28,892 nucleotides of DNA, taken from DATLYH01 sp035575035. GTDB lineage: Bacteria; Planctomycetota; Planctomycetia; Gemmatales; Gemmataceae. The translations under genes and the position numbers were made by a program. Under the pieces are notes generated by a model. The model was not told where the DNA came from and made no database searches. It saw only the letters and a program-made list of their open reading frames with translations. The DNA is taken from assembly GCA_035575035.1 (NCBI GenBank), contig DATLYH010000272.1:1-28892 (forward strand), in the 5' to 3' direction. This document shows positions 1-8,259 of this stretch, piece by piece; position 1 is the first letter of the stretch, and every line of letters starts with the position of its first letter.

Positions 1-1
1 C

Positions 2-3000
2 CGCCACTTTGGTCCGTTGCGCGACCATCTCTATTTCAACCGGCTCCGGGCCATCGATCTGGAAACGGGCAAGATCATCTGGGAGGTCGGCGGTCGGGGC
101 GACGGCGAGCTGGCCGACTGCTACTTCCTTGGTCCGCCTCTGCCGCTTGACGGCCGGCTCCACGTGTTGATCGAGAAGAAGAGTGAGCTACGCCTGGTCT
201 GCCTGGGCGCAGAGCGCGGCAATATCCTCTGGACGCAAACGCTGGCCAACTACCGTGACCATATCCTGCTCGACGCCCGCCGCCGTGTCCAGGCTGCCCA
301 TCTGAGCTATGACGACGGCATCCTCGTGTGCTCCACCAACGCCGGCATGCTCTTCGGTGTCGAACTCCTCACCCGCAGTCTGCTCTGGGTCTACTCCTAC
401 CGCACGCCAGCCGCGCCCGATGCCGCCCCGCCGCCGCCGGTCCCTCTCCAGGCGGTGTCAACCTCATGGCGGACCTCAGCCCCCATCCTTCACGGCGGCA
501 AGGTCGTCTTCACGGCCCCCGATGCCGATGCCGTTCACTGCCTCCACCTGCGCGACGGCTTGCCTGTGTGGAAGGCCGGCCGCACCGACGATGACCTCTA
601 CCTGGCAGGCGTCTTCAAGGACCGGGTGCTCCTTGTCGGCAAGCAAAACTGCCGGGCCCTCAGCCTGGCCGACGGCAAGCCGCTCTGGCAGCTCGCGACC
701 GGTACTCCGTCGGGACAGGGTGTTGGTGCCGGCCCGGTTTACTTTCTGCCCCTCCAGAAGGGGGCCGTCTGCGCCATCGACGTGGAGCGGGGAGCCGTGG
801 CCGGCAGCGCCGAGTCGCGCAGCGGCGAGGTCCCCGGCAACCTCATCCTGCACGATGGCGACTTGCTCTCGCAAACGGCGTTGCAACTGACTGCTTATCC
901 CCAGCTCCGGGTCCGGCTGGGCCAGATCAACGAGCGGCTTGCCCGGGACCCGTGCGACCCGTCGGCCCTGGCCGACCGCGGGGCGCTGCGGCTCGACCAG
1001 GGGGACCTGCCCGGCGCGGCCGCCGACCTGCGCGCGGCCCTGGCCGGCCAGCCGCCGGCGGAGCTGCTGCTGCGGGTGCAGGCCAAGCTGTTCGACGCCC
1101 TGACGCAGTGGCTCCGGCGCGACTTCGCCGCCGCCGAGAAGTACCTTGACGAATACCATCAGCTCAGCGAAGTCCCCATCCCCGAGAATGCTCCCGCAGA
1201 GCAAGTGTGGAAGCTGCGCCAGGAGCGCGACCGCCGCCTGGCTGCCTACTACGTCGTGCTGGCCCGCGGCCGGGAGCAACAGGGCCGGCTGTCTGAGGCG
1301 CTCGCCGCCTACCGTCGGCTCCACGACCTGGCCCGCGACGGCCAGCCGATACCCGCCGCGGACAATCCATCGGGCAGGGTCCGCCCCGATGTCTGGGTCG
1401 AGGGGCGCACCGCCGCACTGCTAGCCCGGGCTTCGCCCGAACAGCGTCGCGCGGTCGAGGAGCAGATCGACCGGGAGTGGCGGGCCCTCCGCGCGACGGC
1501 GGACACCGATGCCCTGGAACGTTTTGTCGCCCTGTTTGGCTCAGCCTGCGCCGCGGGCCGGGAGGCGCGGCTGGAGCTGGCCGAGCGCCTGACCCAGGAC
1601 CACGACCGCGGCCGCTTCCTGGAGGCCGAATTGCTCTTGCTGCCGCTGTGCGAGCAGCGAGACGATCCGGTCCTGGCGGCACGGGCAGTCGAGACGCTGG
1701 CCCGGCTGCTGCTGCGCAAGGGGCTGCCGGAAGATGCCATGCACTACTATCGCATCCTGGCCCGGGACTTCGCCCCCGTCGTCGTCCGCGGCGGCCAAAC
1801 CGGCGCCGACCTGGTCAATGCATTGACCGCCGACAAGCGGCTGCTGGCCCAGGTCCATGAAGGGCCGCCGCCGTGGGTGCCCGGCCGGATCAAGGCGGTG
1901 GATGAGCCGGTCAACGCCCCGCCGAGGCTGACAGCCCTTGTCCTCCTACCCGAGGGGGAAATGCCTCCTTCCTACCGGGGGCGTCAGCTGCTTCTGGATG
2001 TGAATTCGTCCCGGTTGGTGATCGCCGACCAGAGGACCGGGGCGACAGTCTGGAGCCGGGGGCTGGCGCTGGGCCCGCACCGCCATCACCTTCGGGGCTT
2101 AATCCCGAGTGAGAGGAGTCTGTCGTTCCATCTCGTGGGCCATCTGGCGGTGCTCCACCTGGGGCACATGGTCTGCGCGGTGGACCTGATCGAGCGTCGC
2201 ATGCTCTGGCAGAGGCCGCTGCTGGAGGCCATGATCTCCCCCGAGCAGGTGGCGTTCAGGTCCGGCCCCGGGAACAGCCAGCGGGCCTGGGCGATCGGTG
2301 AAGCAGGCCAGCCCGCGGGCGTGAGCCGGCTGGCGGTGGTCGGCCCCGCAGTCGTCTGCGTGCAGATGCCGCGCCGCCTGGTTGCTCTTGATCCGGCCCG
2401 GGGCGACGTGCTCTGGACGCGGACCGACCTGGGTCCCACGGTGGAGTTCTTCAGCGACCAGGAGCATGTCTACGCGGTGCAGCCTGACGTCGGCAGCACC
2501 CACGTCCTGCGCGCCCGCGACGGTACGGTCCGGGAGGCGCCCCCATTTGCCCCGGAGTACCGGGACCGCCTGGCCGTCGTCGAGGGCAAGCTTCTAGTAG
2601 GACAGATCGACCCGGAAGGAAACTGCACACTGCGGCTATACGACGTGGCCAGCGGCAAGGATGTCTGGAAGAGGACCTTCCCGGCGAACGCAATCTTCCT
2701 CCGCGCGCCGGACGCCGAGTTGGCGGGAGTGCTCGACCCTACGGGCAAGTTCGTCGTCTTCGAGGCGGCAACCGGGAAGGAGTTGGTCAAGGGGGCCGTG
2801 GACCCCAAACACCTGAGCAATGTCGAGGAAGTGTACCTGCTGCACGACCGCACGCAGTTTTACCTAGCCTTCCACGGTCCCATCAACCCCGCCACCCGAA
2901 TCGCCGAAGAACCCGTGCCCAACCTCCTCAACAGCCGGCCCGGCGTTCCGGTGAATGGGATGCTTTACGCCTTCAACCGCAACACCGGGGAGCTGTCCTG

Positions 3001-3307
3001 GGCCAACCGCTTGACCGGCCAGTTCATCGTTCGCGAGCACTTGGCGGATCTGCCGGTCCTGCTCTGCACCGCCCGCTATCCCCGGCGGAAAGCGGATGGC
3101 AACCTGGTGATGGTCGCCGCCACCTGCAGTTTTGACAAGCAAACCGGCAAGCTGCTTTACAACAAGGAGGTGGTCGAGCCGGAGCATGGATCCCCCGGAC
3201 TGCCTCCTACCCTGTTTCATACCCTGCACGTCGATCCCCGGACGGGAACGATCGAGTTGATCGCCCCCCGCCTGAAAGTTCACCATTTCCCGCGCACCAG
3301 GGAGTAA
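2..3307 (+). CDS. PQQ-like beta-propeller / TPR protein, 5' end outside window
   Basis: The reading frame is open to the left edge, so the true start lies upstream. At least 1,100 residues remain. Propeller-type repeats are visible near the N-terminal edge (DLETGKIIWEV, AERGNILWTQTL, LADGKPLWQL). Roughly residues 300-600 are helical, Ala/Leu/Arg-rich and TPR-like (DPSALADRGALRLDQGDLPG, then EALAAYRRLHDLARDG). A second propeller block follows from about residue 650 (DQRTGATVWSRG, DLIERRMLWQRP, DPARGDVLWTRTD, DVASGKDVWKRTF). The Asp-x-x-x-Gly-x-x-x-Trp pattern is typical of PQQ/BamB-like blades. In this family the blades usually act as extracytoplasmic binding scaffolds and need not bind PQQ; I see no catalytic residues. 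A propeller-TPR-propeller order suggests a large envelope or secreted interaction protein. No terminator is obvious after the stop. Confidence 0.85.
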   Translation, partial: RHFGPLRDHLYFNRLRAIDLETGKIIWEVGGRGDGELADCYFLGPPLPLDGRLHVLIEKKSELRLVCLGAERGNILWTQTLANYRDHILLDARRRVQAAHLSYDDGILVCSTNAGMLFGVELLTRSLLWVYSYRTPAAPDAAPPPPVPLQAVSTSWRTSAPILHGGKVVFTAPDADAVHCLHLRDGLPVWKAGRTDDDLYLAGVFKDRVLLVGKQNCRALSLADGKPLWQLATGTPSGQGVGAGPVYFLPLQKGAVCAIDVERGAVAGSAESRSGEVPGNLILHDGDLLSQTALQLTAYPQLRVRLGQINERLARDPCDPSALADRGALRLDQGDLPGAAADLRAALAGQPPAELLLRVQAKLFDALTQWLRRDFAAAEKYLDEYHQLSEVPIPENAPAEQVWKLRQERDRRLAAYYVVLARGREQQGRLSEALAAYRRLHDLARDGQPIPAADNPSGRVRPDVWVEGRTAALLARASPEQRRAVEEQIDREWRALRATADTDALERFVALFGSACAAGREARLELAERLTQDHDRGRFLEAELLLLPLCEQRDDPVLAARAVETLARLLLRKGLPEDAMHYYRILARDFAPVVVRGGQTGADLVNALTADKRLLAQVHEGPPPWVPGRIKAVDEPVNAPPRLTALVLLPEGEMPPSYRGRQLLLDVNSSRLVIADQRTGATVWSRGLALGPHRHHLRGLIPSERSLSFHLVGHLAVLHLGHMVCAVDLIERRMLWQRPLLEAMISPEQVAFRSGPGNSQRAWAIGEAGQPAGVSRLAVVGPAVVCVQMPRRLVALDPARGDVLWTRTDLGPTVEFFSDQEHVYAVQPDVGSTHVLRARDGTVREAPPFAPEYRDRLAVVEGKLLVGQIDPEGNCTLRLYDVASGKDVWKRTFPANAIFLRAPDAELAGVLDPTGKFVVFEAATGKELVKGAVDPKHLSNVEEVYLLHDRTQFYLAFHGPINPATRIAEEPVPNLLNSRPGVPVNGMLYAFNRNTGELSWANRLTGQFIVREHLADLPVLLCTARYPRRKADGNLVMVAATCSFDKQTGKLLYNKEVVEPEHGSPGLPPTLFHTLHVDPRTGTIELIAPRLKVHHFPRTRE

Positions 3308-3457
3308 ACACCGCCCGTGCCGTGGTTGACTTGCCTTGCCCCTCTATCCGATCCTGCCCCCCTGTAAGGGCACCGCGAGGCGGGCGCCCGTCCGGCAAGC
3401 AACTACTTTCCCTCTGCGGTCTGCTTTTTGCAGAAACATTCCAGCCGGGAGGGAAGG

Positions 3458-3463
3458 TATAAT
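3458..3463 (+). promoter_or_regulatory. Perfect -10 box upstream of the aspartyl protease pair
   Basis: TATAAT lies 83 bases before the chosen start at 3546. No good -35 hexamer stands 16-18 bases upstream, so the call rests on the -10 box alone. The ATG at 3462 falls inside this box, which argues against using that ATG as the protease start even though purines precede it. The rest of 3308-3545 holds no gene. A small hairpin, TCTGC-ttttt-GCAGA, sits near 3419-3434. Confidence 0.45.
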
Positions 3464-3545
3464 GGAGGGACCAAGGGCGCCCGGCTGTGGGGCGGCGATT
3501 GGCAAGTCCTTTCCCTTGGAAAGCGTCCTTCTCGGAGTCCACGGC

Positions 3546-4385
3546 ATGCGAATATTCTGGCTTGGCATGGCTCTCGTGATCCTCGGCCTGACAGCGCCGG
3601 CGAACGCCGACGAGGCGAGGAAGGACGATCGGGCCTGCCACGTCCCCTACCGGATGACCGGCGCCCAGCACATCATGGTGCGGGCCAAGATCAACGGCAA
3701 AGGTCCTTACAACTTCATCATCGACACCGGGGCGCCGACCCTCTTCGTCGCCACCGCGTTGTGCCAAAAGCTGGGCATTGAGCCGGACAAGAAAGGCTGG
3801 GGCATCTTCGACCGCTTCGAGATCGAAGGGGGCGTCGTCCTCACCAAGTTGGCCGGCCGGATCGAGACCCCCTTTCAGTTGGAGGGGATGAACAATATGG
3901 GTCTGGCCGGCGTCGAGCTGCATGGGGTGATCGGCTACACGGTGCTGGCCCGCTACCGCATCACCTTTGACTTCACCCGTGACAAGATGACCTGGGAGCC
4001 TCTCGATTACAACCCGCCGCCGCCGGAGGGGCTGTTCGGCAAGGGCGGGCCGCCCGAGTTGAACGCGATGGCCGGCATCATGCGGTTGCTGACCGGGTTG
4101 CTGGGCAAGCGGCCCCAGCCGGAGGTTGCGCCGCGTGGCTTCCTGGGACTAGGACTGGCCGACGCTACCGACGGCGTCATGGTGAAGTCGGTCATCGGGC
4201 CAGCCGCGGCAGCCGGCATCCAGCCGGGCGATCGCCTCACCGAGTTCGACGGCGAGCCGGTCAAGTCGAGCGCCGATGTGCATCGGTTGGCCGCCCGGCT
4301 TACCGCGGGCATCTCAGTCAAACTGACCATCACCCGCGGCGGCTCCCGGCAGCAGTTCACCATCAAGGCAGGAGAAGGGCTGTGA
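3546..4385 (+). CDS. Exported retropepsin-like aspartyl protease with PDZ domain (copy 1)
   Basis: The 279-residue protein starts with a signal peptide (MRIFWLGMALVILGLTAPANA). The protease core has the single catalytic motif FIIDTGAPTLFV with Asp60, and later the second-half pattern GVIGYTVLARYRITFDF. As in retroviral-type and gag-like bacterial aspartyl proteases, one motif per chain implies that two chains build one active site. A PDZ domain occupies about residues 195-275 (GFLGLGLADATDGVMVKSVI, then AAAAGIQPGDRLTEFDGE). The ATG at 3546 is preferred over the upstream ATG at 3462 because it starts the signal peptide and matches the length of the next gene. It probably acts in the periplasm on unfolded or surface proteins; the substrate is unknown. 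The next gene starts one base after the stop and is a divergent paralogue. Confidence 0.85.
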   Translation: MRIFWLGMALVILGLTAPANADEARKDDRACHVPYRMTGAQHIMVRAKINGKGPYNFIIDTGAPTLFVATALCQKLGIEPDKKGWGIFDRFEIEGGVVLTKLAGRIETPFQLEGMNNMGLAGVELHGVIGYTVLARYRITFDFTRDKMTWEPLDYNPPPPEGLFGKGGPPELNAMAGIMRLLTGLLGKRPQPEVAPRGFLGLGLADATDGVMVKSVIGPAAAAGIQPGDRLTEFDGEPVKSSADVHRLAARLTAGISVKLTITRGGSRQQFTIKAGEGL

Positions 4386-4386
4386 C

Positions 4387-5214
4387 ATGAACAGGAATTG
4401 CAATCTCCTCTTCGGCGTGCTGTTCCTGGGCCTGGCCTCCCCCCTCCAGGCGGACGCGCCGAAGGCGGTCACTGTGCCGTTTGAACTGCTCAAGACCAAG
4501 CACATGACCGTGATGATCAAGGTCAACGGCAAGGGGCCCTACCGGGTCATCTTCGACACCGGCGCCCCCGTCACGGTCCTGAACAACAAGGTCGCCAAGG
4601 AATCCGGCCTGTTGAAGGACATCCAGAAGCCGCTCTTCAGCCTGTTCGGCGCTGTCGGCCAGGTGAACGCCGAGACCCTGGAGATAGGCGATCTCAAGGC
4701 CGATGATGTGCCGGTCATGATCATGGACCATCCCACCGTCGAGGCGATCTCTATGGCGCTGGGGCCGATCGAGGGCATCGTCGGCTTTCCCTTCTTCGCC
4801 CGTTACCGGATGACACTCGACTACCAGGCCCGCACGATGACCTTTGTGCCGAATGGCTATAACCCGCCCGACGCGATACAGGCACTGATGACCATGCTGC
4901 TGGCCGGCGGCCGCGACAAGCCGGCCAAACAGGTGATTGCCCCCGCCGCCCAATGGGGCATGGTCGTGGACAAGGCGCCGGGCGAGGAAGAAGCCGGCGT
5001 CACCATCAAGGAAGTGTTTCCCGGCAGCGCTGCTGACGCGGCCGGGCTCCGGGCCGGTGACCGCCTGTTGACACTCGATGGTCGCTGGACCGATAGCATC
5101 AATGAATGTTATAGTGCTGCCGCCCACGTTAAGCCGGGGGCGGCCGTCAAAGTCACGGTGCAGCGCGGCGGCGCGGCAATGGAGTTGACGGTTAAGCCCG
5201 CCTCCGGGCTGTGA
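4387..5214 (+). CDS. Exported retropepsin-like aspartyl protease with PDZ domain (copy 2)
   Basis: 275 residues. AGGAGAAGG within the end of the preceding gene serves as ribosome binding site and only one base separates the two genes, so they are almost certainly co-translated. The N-terminus is a signal peptide (MNRNCNLLFGVLFLGLASPL). The catalytic motif is RVIFDTGAPVTVLNN (Asp57), followed by EGIVGFPFFARYRMTLDY. The C-terminal PDZ domain contains PGSAADAAGLRAGDRLLTLD. The two copies share architecture and the blocks NGKGPY and (D/T)TGAP but differ widely elsewhere, so the duplication is old. Because each chain carries one Asp-Thr-Gly, the pair could form a heterodimer; that is inference. 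It could also be two independent homodimers. Confidence 0.85.
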   Translation: MNRNCNLLFGVLFLGLASPLQADAPKAVTVPFELLKTKHMTVMIKVNGKGPYRVIFDTGAPVTVLNNKVAKESGLLKDIQKPLFSLFGAVGQVNAETLEIGDLKADDVPVMIMDHPTVEAISMALGPIEGIVGFPFFARYRMTLDYQARTMTFVPNGYNPPDAIQALMTMLLAGGRDKPAKQVIAPAAQWGMVVDKAPGEEEAGVTIKEVFPGSAADAAGLRAGDRLLTLDGRWTDSINECYSAAAHVKPGAAVKVTVQRGGAAMELTVKPASGL

Positions 5215-5314
5215 AAGGGCCTTATTTTACGGGGCGAGCCCTCTTTCCCCTGTGGGAGGAGCAGGGTGAGAGAGGCGGGTATATCCCGATAGGAGAAGGG
5301 CAAAGGAGCGTTCC

Positions 5315-7129
5315 ATGGCGAAGCGATTGCTGGCAGTGCTGATGGCGGCCACTCTGCTCGGCGTCGGCCTCGGGCAGCTGGCGCTCAGTGAAGAGAAGGC
5401 CTCTTCGAACATCGGCAAGCGGGTGAGCAACTTCACCCTGACCGACCCGCGCGACCAGAAGCAGGTTTGCCTGGCCGACCTCAAAGACAAGAAGGCGGTG
5501 GCCGTCATCTTCGTCGGCACCGAATGCCCGATCAACAACTCCTACATGCCCCGCCTGGTCGAACTGCACAAGGAATACGCCGACCAGGGAGTGCAGTTCC
5601 TGGCCGTCAACTCCAACGTCCAGGACACGGCCGAGCGCGTTGCCGCGCACGCCCGCAAGTACGAGATCCCCTTCCCGGTCCTGAAGGATGAAGGGAACGT
5701 TGTGGCCGACCAGTTCGGCGCCGTGCGGACACCCGAGGCGTTCCTCCTCGATGCCGAGGGGCGGATTGTCTACCGCGGCCGGATCGACGACCAGTACGGC
5801 ATCCGCATCCAGCGGCCCCGGCCGACCACCCGCGAGCTGGCCGATGCCATCGACGCAGTGCTGGCCGGCAAGCCGGTACCCACCCCCACCGCCCCAGTGG
5901 CCGGCTGCATCATTGCCCGCGCCGCCCGGCCGAAGGAGACCGGGACCGTTACCTACGCCAAGGATGTGGCCCGCATCATTCAGAACCGCTGCCAGGAGTG
6001 CCATCGCCCCGGCCAGATCGGCCCAATGCCGCTGCTGACCTACCGCCAGGTGCAGGCCTGGTCGGAAACCATCAGGGAGGTCATCGAGGAAGGCCGGATG
6101 CCTCCCTGGCATGCCGATCCCAACATCGGCCAGTTCTCCAACGACCGCCGGTTGACGAAGGAAGAGAAGGAAACCCTCTTGGCCTGGATCGAGCAGGGCT
6201 GCCCCAAGGGAGACGACAAGGACCTTCCTCCGCCGCGGCAGTTTGACCCGAACTGGAAGATCGGCACGCCCGACCTGGTGGTGTCGATGCCGGAGGAGTT
6301 TGAGGTGCCGGCGGTGACCCCCAAAAACGGCGTCCCCTACAAGTACTTCACCGTGGACCCCGGCTTCACCGAGGACAAGTGGGTCGTGCGGGCCGAGTCG
6401 AAGCCCGGAGCACCAGAGGTGGTCCATCACATCATCGTCTTCATCTCGCCGCCCGGCCAAGCCTTCTTCCCTGGCAGCCGAGGTGGCCGCGTCCTGTGCG
6501 GCACGGCCCCGGGTGATACCGCCCTGATGCTCCCCGAAGGGGTGGGCAAGCGCATCCCGGCCGGCTCCAAGCTGGTCTTCCAGATGCACTACACCCCCAA
6601 CGGCAGGGCGCAGAAGGACCGTTCCTCGGTGGCCATGATCTTTGCCAAGGAGCCGCCGCCGCGGGAAGCGATCACCATCCCGGTCGGCAACCCGATGATC
6701 CGCATCCCGCCGGGTGCCGACAATCACCGGGTCGAATCGGAATTCACCCTGAAGACCGACGGCTACATCCTGAGCTTCATGCCGCACATGCACCTGCGCG
6801 GCAAGGACTTCCTCTACGAGGCGATCCACCCCGACGGCCGGACCGAGGTTTTGCTGTCGGTGCCGAAGTACGACTTCAACTGGCAAAGCTCCTACCGCCT
6901 GGCCAAGCCTTATTTCCTGCCCAAGGGGGGCAAGATTCATTGCGTCGCCCACTTCGACAACTCGGAGAAGAACCCCAACAATCCCGACCCAACCAAGGAG
7001 GTCCGCTGGGGCGACCAGACCTGGGAAGAGATGATGATCGGTTGGACGGAGGTGATGTTCGATCGCCAGGCGCTGGCCCCGGAAAAGAAGGACGACAAGA
7101 AAGACGGCGAGGAAAAGAAGGGGGAGTGA
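5315..7129 (+). CDS. Redoxin / cytochrome c / copper monooxygenase-like trimodular exported protein
   Basis: 604 residues with an N-terminal signal peptide (about 1-25). Residues 33-185 are an AhpC/TSA-type thioredoxin fold with GTECPINNSYMPRL; only Cys71 is present, so this is not a CxxC disulfide pair. Residues about 210-300 form a cytochrome c-like segment with heme motif RCQECHR (Cys226, Cys229, His230) and GRMPPWHAD, whose Met262 could be the distal ligand. Residues 315-585 resemble the two-domain PHM/DBM copper fold: VVHHIIVF (His371, His372), QMHYTP (His425), PHMHLRG (His491, His493) and EEMMIGW (Met573/574) match the order of the two copper sites in peptidylglycine monooxygenase. The tail is highly charged (KKDDKKDGEEKKGE). 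Domain order suggests electron delivery from heme to copper; substrate unknown. The 100-base leader 5215-5314 shows only a weak AGGGC/GCCCT inverted repeat. Confidence 0.88.
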   Translation: MAKRLLAVLMAATLLGVGLGQLALSEEKASSNIGKRVSNFTLTDPRDQKQVCLADLKDKKAVAVIFVGTECPINNSYMPRLVELHKEYADQGVQFLAVNSNVQDTAERVAAHARKYEIPFPVLKDEGNVVADQFGAVRTPEAFLLDAEGRIVYRGRIDDQYGIRIQRPRPTTRELADAIDAVLAGKPVPTPTAPVAGCIIARAARPKETGTVTYAKDVARIIQNRCQECHRPGQIGPMPLLTYRQVQAWSETIREVIEEGRMPPWHADPNIGQFSNDRRLTKEEKETLLAWIEQGCPKGDDKDLPPPRQFDPNWKIGTPDLVVSMPEEFEVPAVTPKNGVPYKYFTVDPGFTEDKWVVRAESKPGAPEVVHHIIVFISPPGQAFFPGSRGGRVLCGTAPGDTALMLPEGVGKRIPAGSKLVFQMHYTPNGRAQKDRSSVAMIFAKEPPPREAITIPVGNPMIRIPPGADNHRVESEFTLKTDGYILSFMPHMHLRGKDFLYEAIHPDGRTEVLLSVPKYDFNWQSSYRLAKPYFLPKGGKIHCVAHFDNSEKNPNNPDPTKEVRWGDQTWEEMMIGWTEVMFDRQALAPEKKDDKKDGEEKKGE

Positions 7130-7159
7130 GTGGCCCGTAGTCATTTCTGAGGGTTTGCC

Positions 7160-8173
7160 ATGGCCAACGATCGAAGACTCTCGCGCCGCGAGTTCGTTCG
7201 AGCAGGGGCTGCGGGGACCGCCCTGCTGCTGGGGAACGTGCTACCAACCTGGGCTGACGCACCCACCGGATTGCCGCAACGGGTCCTCGGCAAGACCGGG
7301 GTCAAGGTGCCGATCCTGGGGCTGGGTACCGTCGCGGTTGGGCAACTGGCCGACGAAAAGGCCGCCGTCGCCCTCATCCACAAAGCCATCGACCTGGGCG
7401 TGACCTACATCGACACTGCCCCCGCTCGCACCCGGATCGCGGCCATGACCGGCTACGCCCGGGCACACAGTTACCTCAAAGGCATCCTCAAGGAGCGGCG
7501 CAAAGAGGTCTTCATCGCCACCAAGTGCCTGGAGACCGACGGCGACAAGACCATCGACCTGCTCAAGAAGAATCTCGATGAGTTGGGGATCGAGCAGGCC
7601 GACCTGGTCTATACCCACTCCATCGGCCACGCCATCTACGACTTCGACGCCCTAGTCGGCGACGCCGGGCCGATGGCGGCGCTGGAGAAGGCCAAGAAGG
7701 ACGGCCTGACGCGCTTCGTCGGCATCACTGGGCACAACCGGCCGGAGAAATTCGCCCAGGTGATCGCCCGGCGCGACATCGACGTTATGATGAATGCCGT
7801 CAACATCGTGGATCGGCACACCTACGCCTTCGAGGACCTGGTCTGGCCGGCGGCGCGAAAGAAGAACATCGGCCTGGTAGCCATGAAGGTCTACGGCGGC
7901 GGTGTCACCTCGTGCCGAATGCCCGAGGAACTGCGGCAGGCGTCGTTCCGCTTCGTCCAGAGCGTTCCGGGTATCGCGCTGGCAGTAATCGGCATGCGCT
8001 CGGAGAAAGAGCTGGAGCAGAACGTCGAGTGGGCCCGGACGTTCAAGCCGATGACGCAGCAAGAGGCCGATGAACTGAAGAAGAAGACCGTGGAGCTGGC
8101 GAAAGCCTGGGGCCCCCACCTCGACCGGCTCGACGCCAAGGGTGAGAAGAGCCGCCCGCTCATCAACACGTGA
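7160..8173 (+). CDS. Tat-exported aldo/keto reductase family protein
   Basis: 337 residues. The N-terminus is a twin-arginine signal (LSRREFVRAGAAGTALLLG, cleavage likely near residue 33), which implies export of a folded protein with bound nucleotide. The aldo/keto reductase barrel follows: VLGKTGVKVPILGLGT, then IDTAP (Asp85), FIATKC (Lys122) and YTHSIGH (His153). These supply three members of the usual Asp-Tyr-Lys-His tetrad. The tyrosine is not at its standard place a few residues after IDTAP; the nearest candidates are Tyr99 or Tyr105 in TGYARAHSYLKG. The C-terminal AKR helices are present and length is normal for the family. It starts 30 bases after the redoxin fusion and may share its transcript. 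Reductase activity is probable but unproven. Confidence 0.85.
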   Translation: MANDRRLSRREFVRAGAAGTALLLGNVLPTWADAPTGLPQRVLGKTGVKVPILGLGTVAVGQLADEKAAVALIHKAIDLGVTYIDTAPARTRIAAMTGYARAHSYLKGILKERRKEVFIATKCLETDGDKTIDLLKKNLDELGIEQADLVYTHSIGHAIYDFDALVGDAGPMAALEKAKKDGLTRFVGITGHNRPEKFAQVIARRDIDVMMNAVNIVDRHTYAFEDLVWPAARKKNIGLVAMKVYGGGVTSCRMPEELRQASFRFVQSVPGIALAVIGMRSEKELEQNVEWARTFKPMTQQEADELKKKTVELAKAWGPHLDRLDAKGEKSRPLINT

Positions 8174-8259
8174 TCAGCGGGGCCGGTCGGCCTTGCCATA
8201 TGACTTGGCATTCGGTTCGGGCAGCTAGGTGAAGCATTCTCGCTCAGCCTCCTATATAT

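Noticed and set aside
476..1324. 282-residue minus-strand frame inside the first propeller gene
   Set aside because: Low-complexity Gln/Gly/Val composition and complete overlap with a clear propeller/TPR frame.
5222..7144. 640-residue open frame on the minus strand
   Set aside because: It is antisense to the redoxin/cytochrome/copper fusion, has no recognisable domain, and is the kind of long shadow frame high third-position GC creates.
7420..7480. Compensated frameshift in the reductase after IDTAP
   Set aside because: One alternative frame hits a stop and the other gives no better match to AKR sequences; the frame as read continues smoothly into conserved blocks.
8174..8200. GGCC-ggtc-GGCC stem after the reductase gene as a terminator
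   Set aside because: Only 4 bp and no T-run.
8174..8259. Mini-frame of about 24 codons on the minus strand after the GTPase stop, with AGGAGG upstream
   Set aside because: Too short, no recognisable peptide, and partly overlaps the stop region of the reductase gene.
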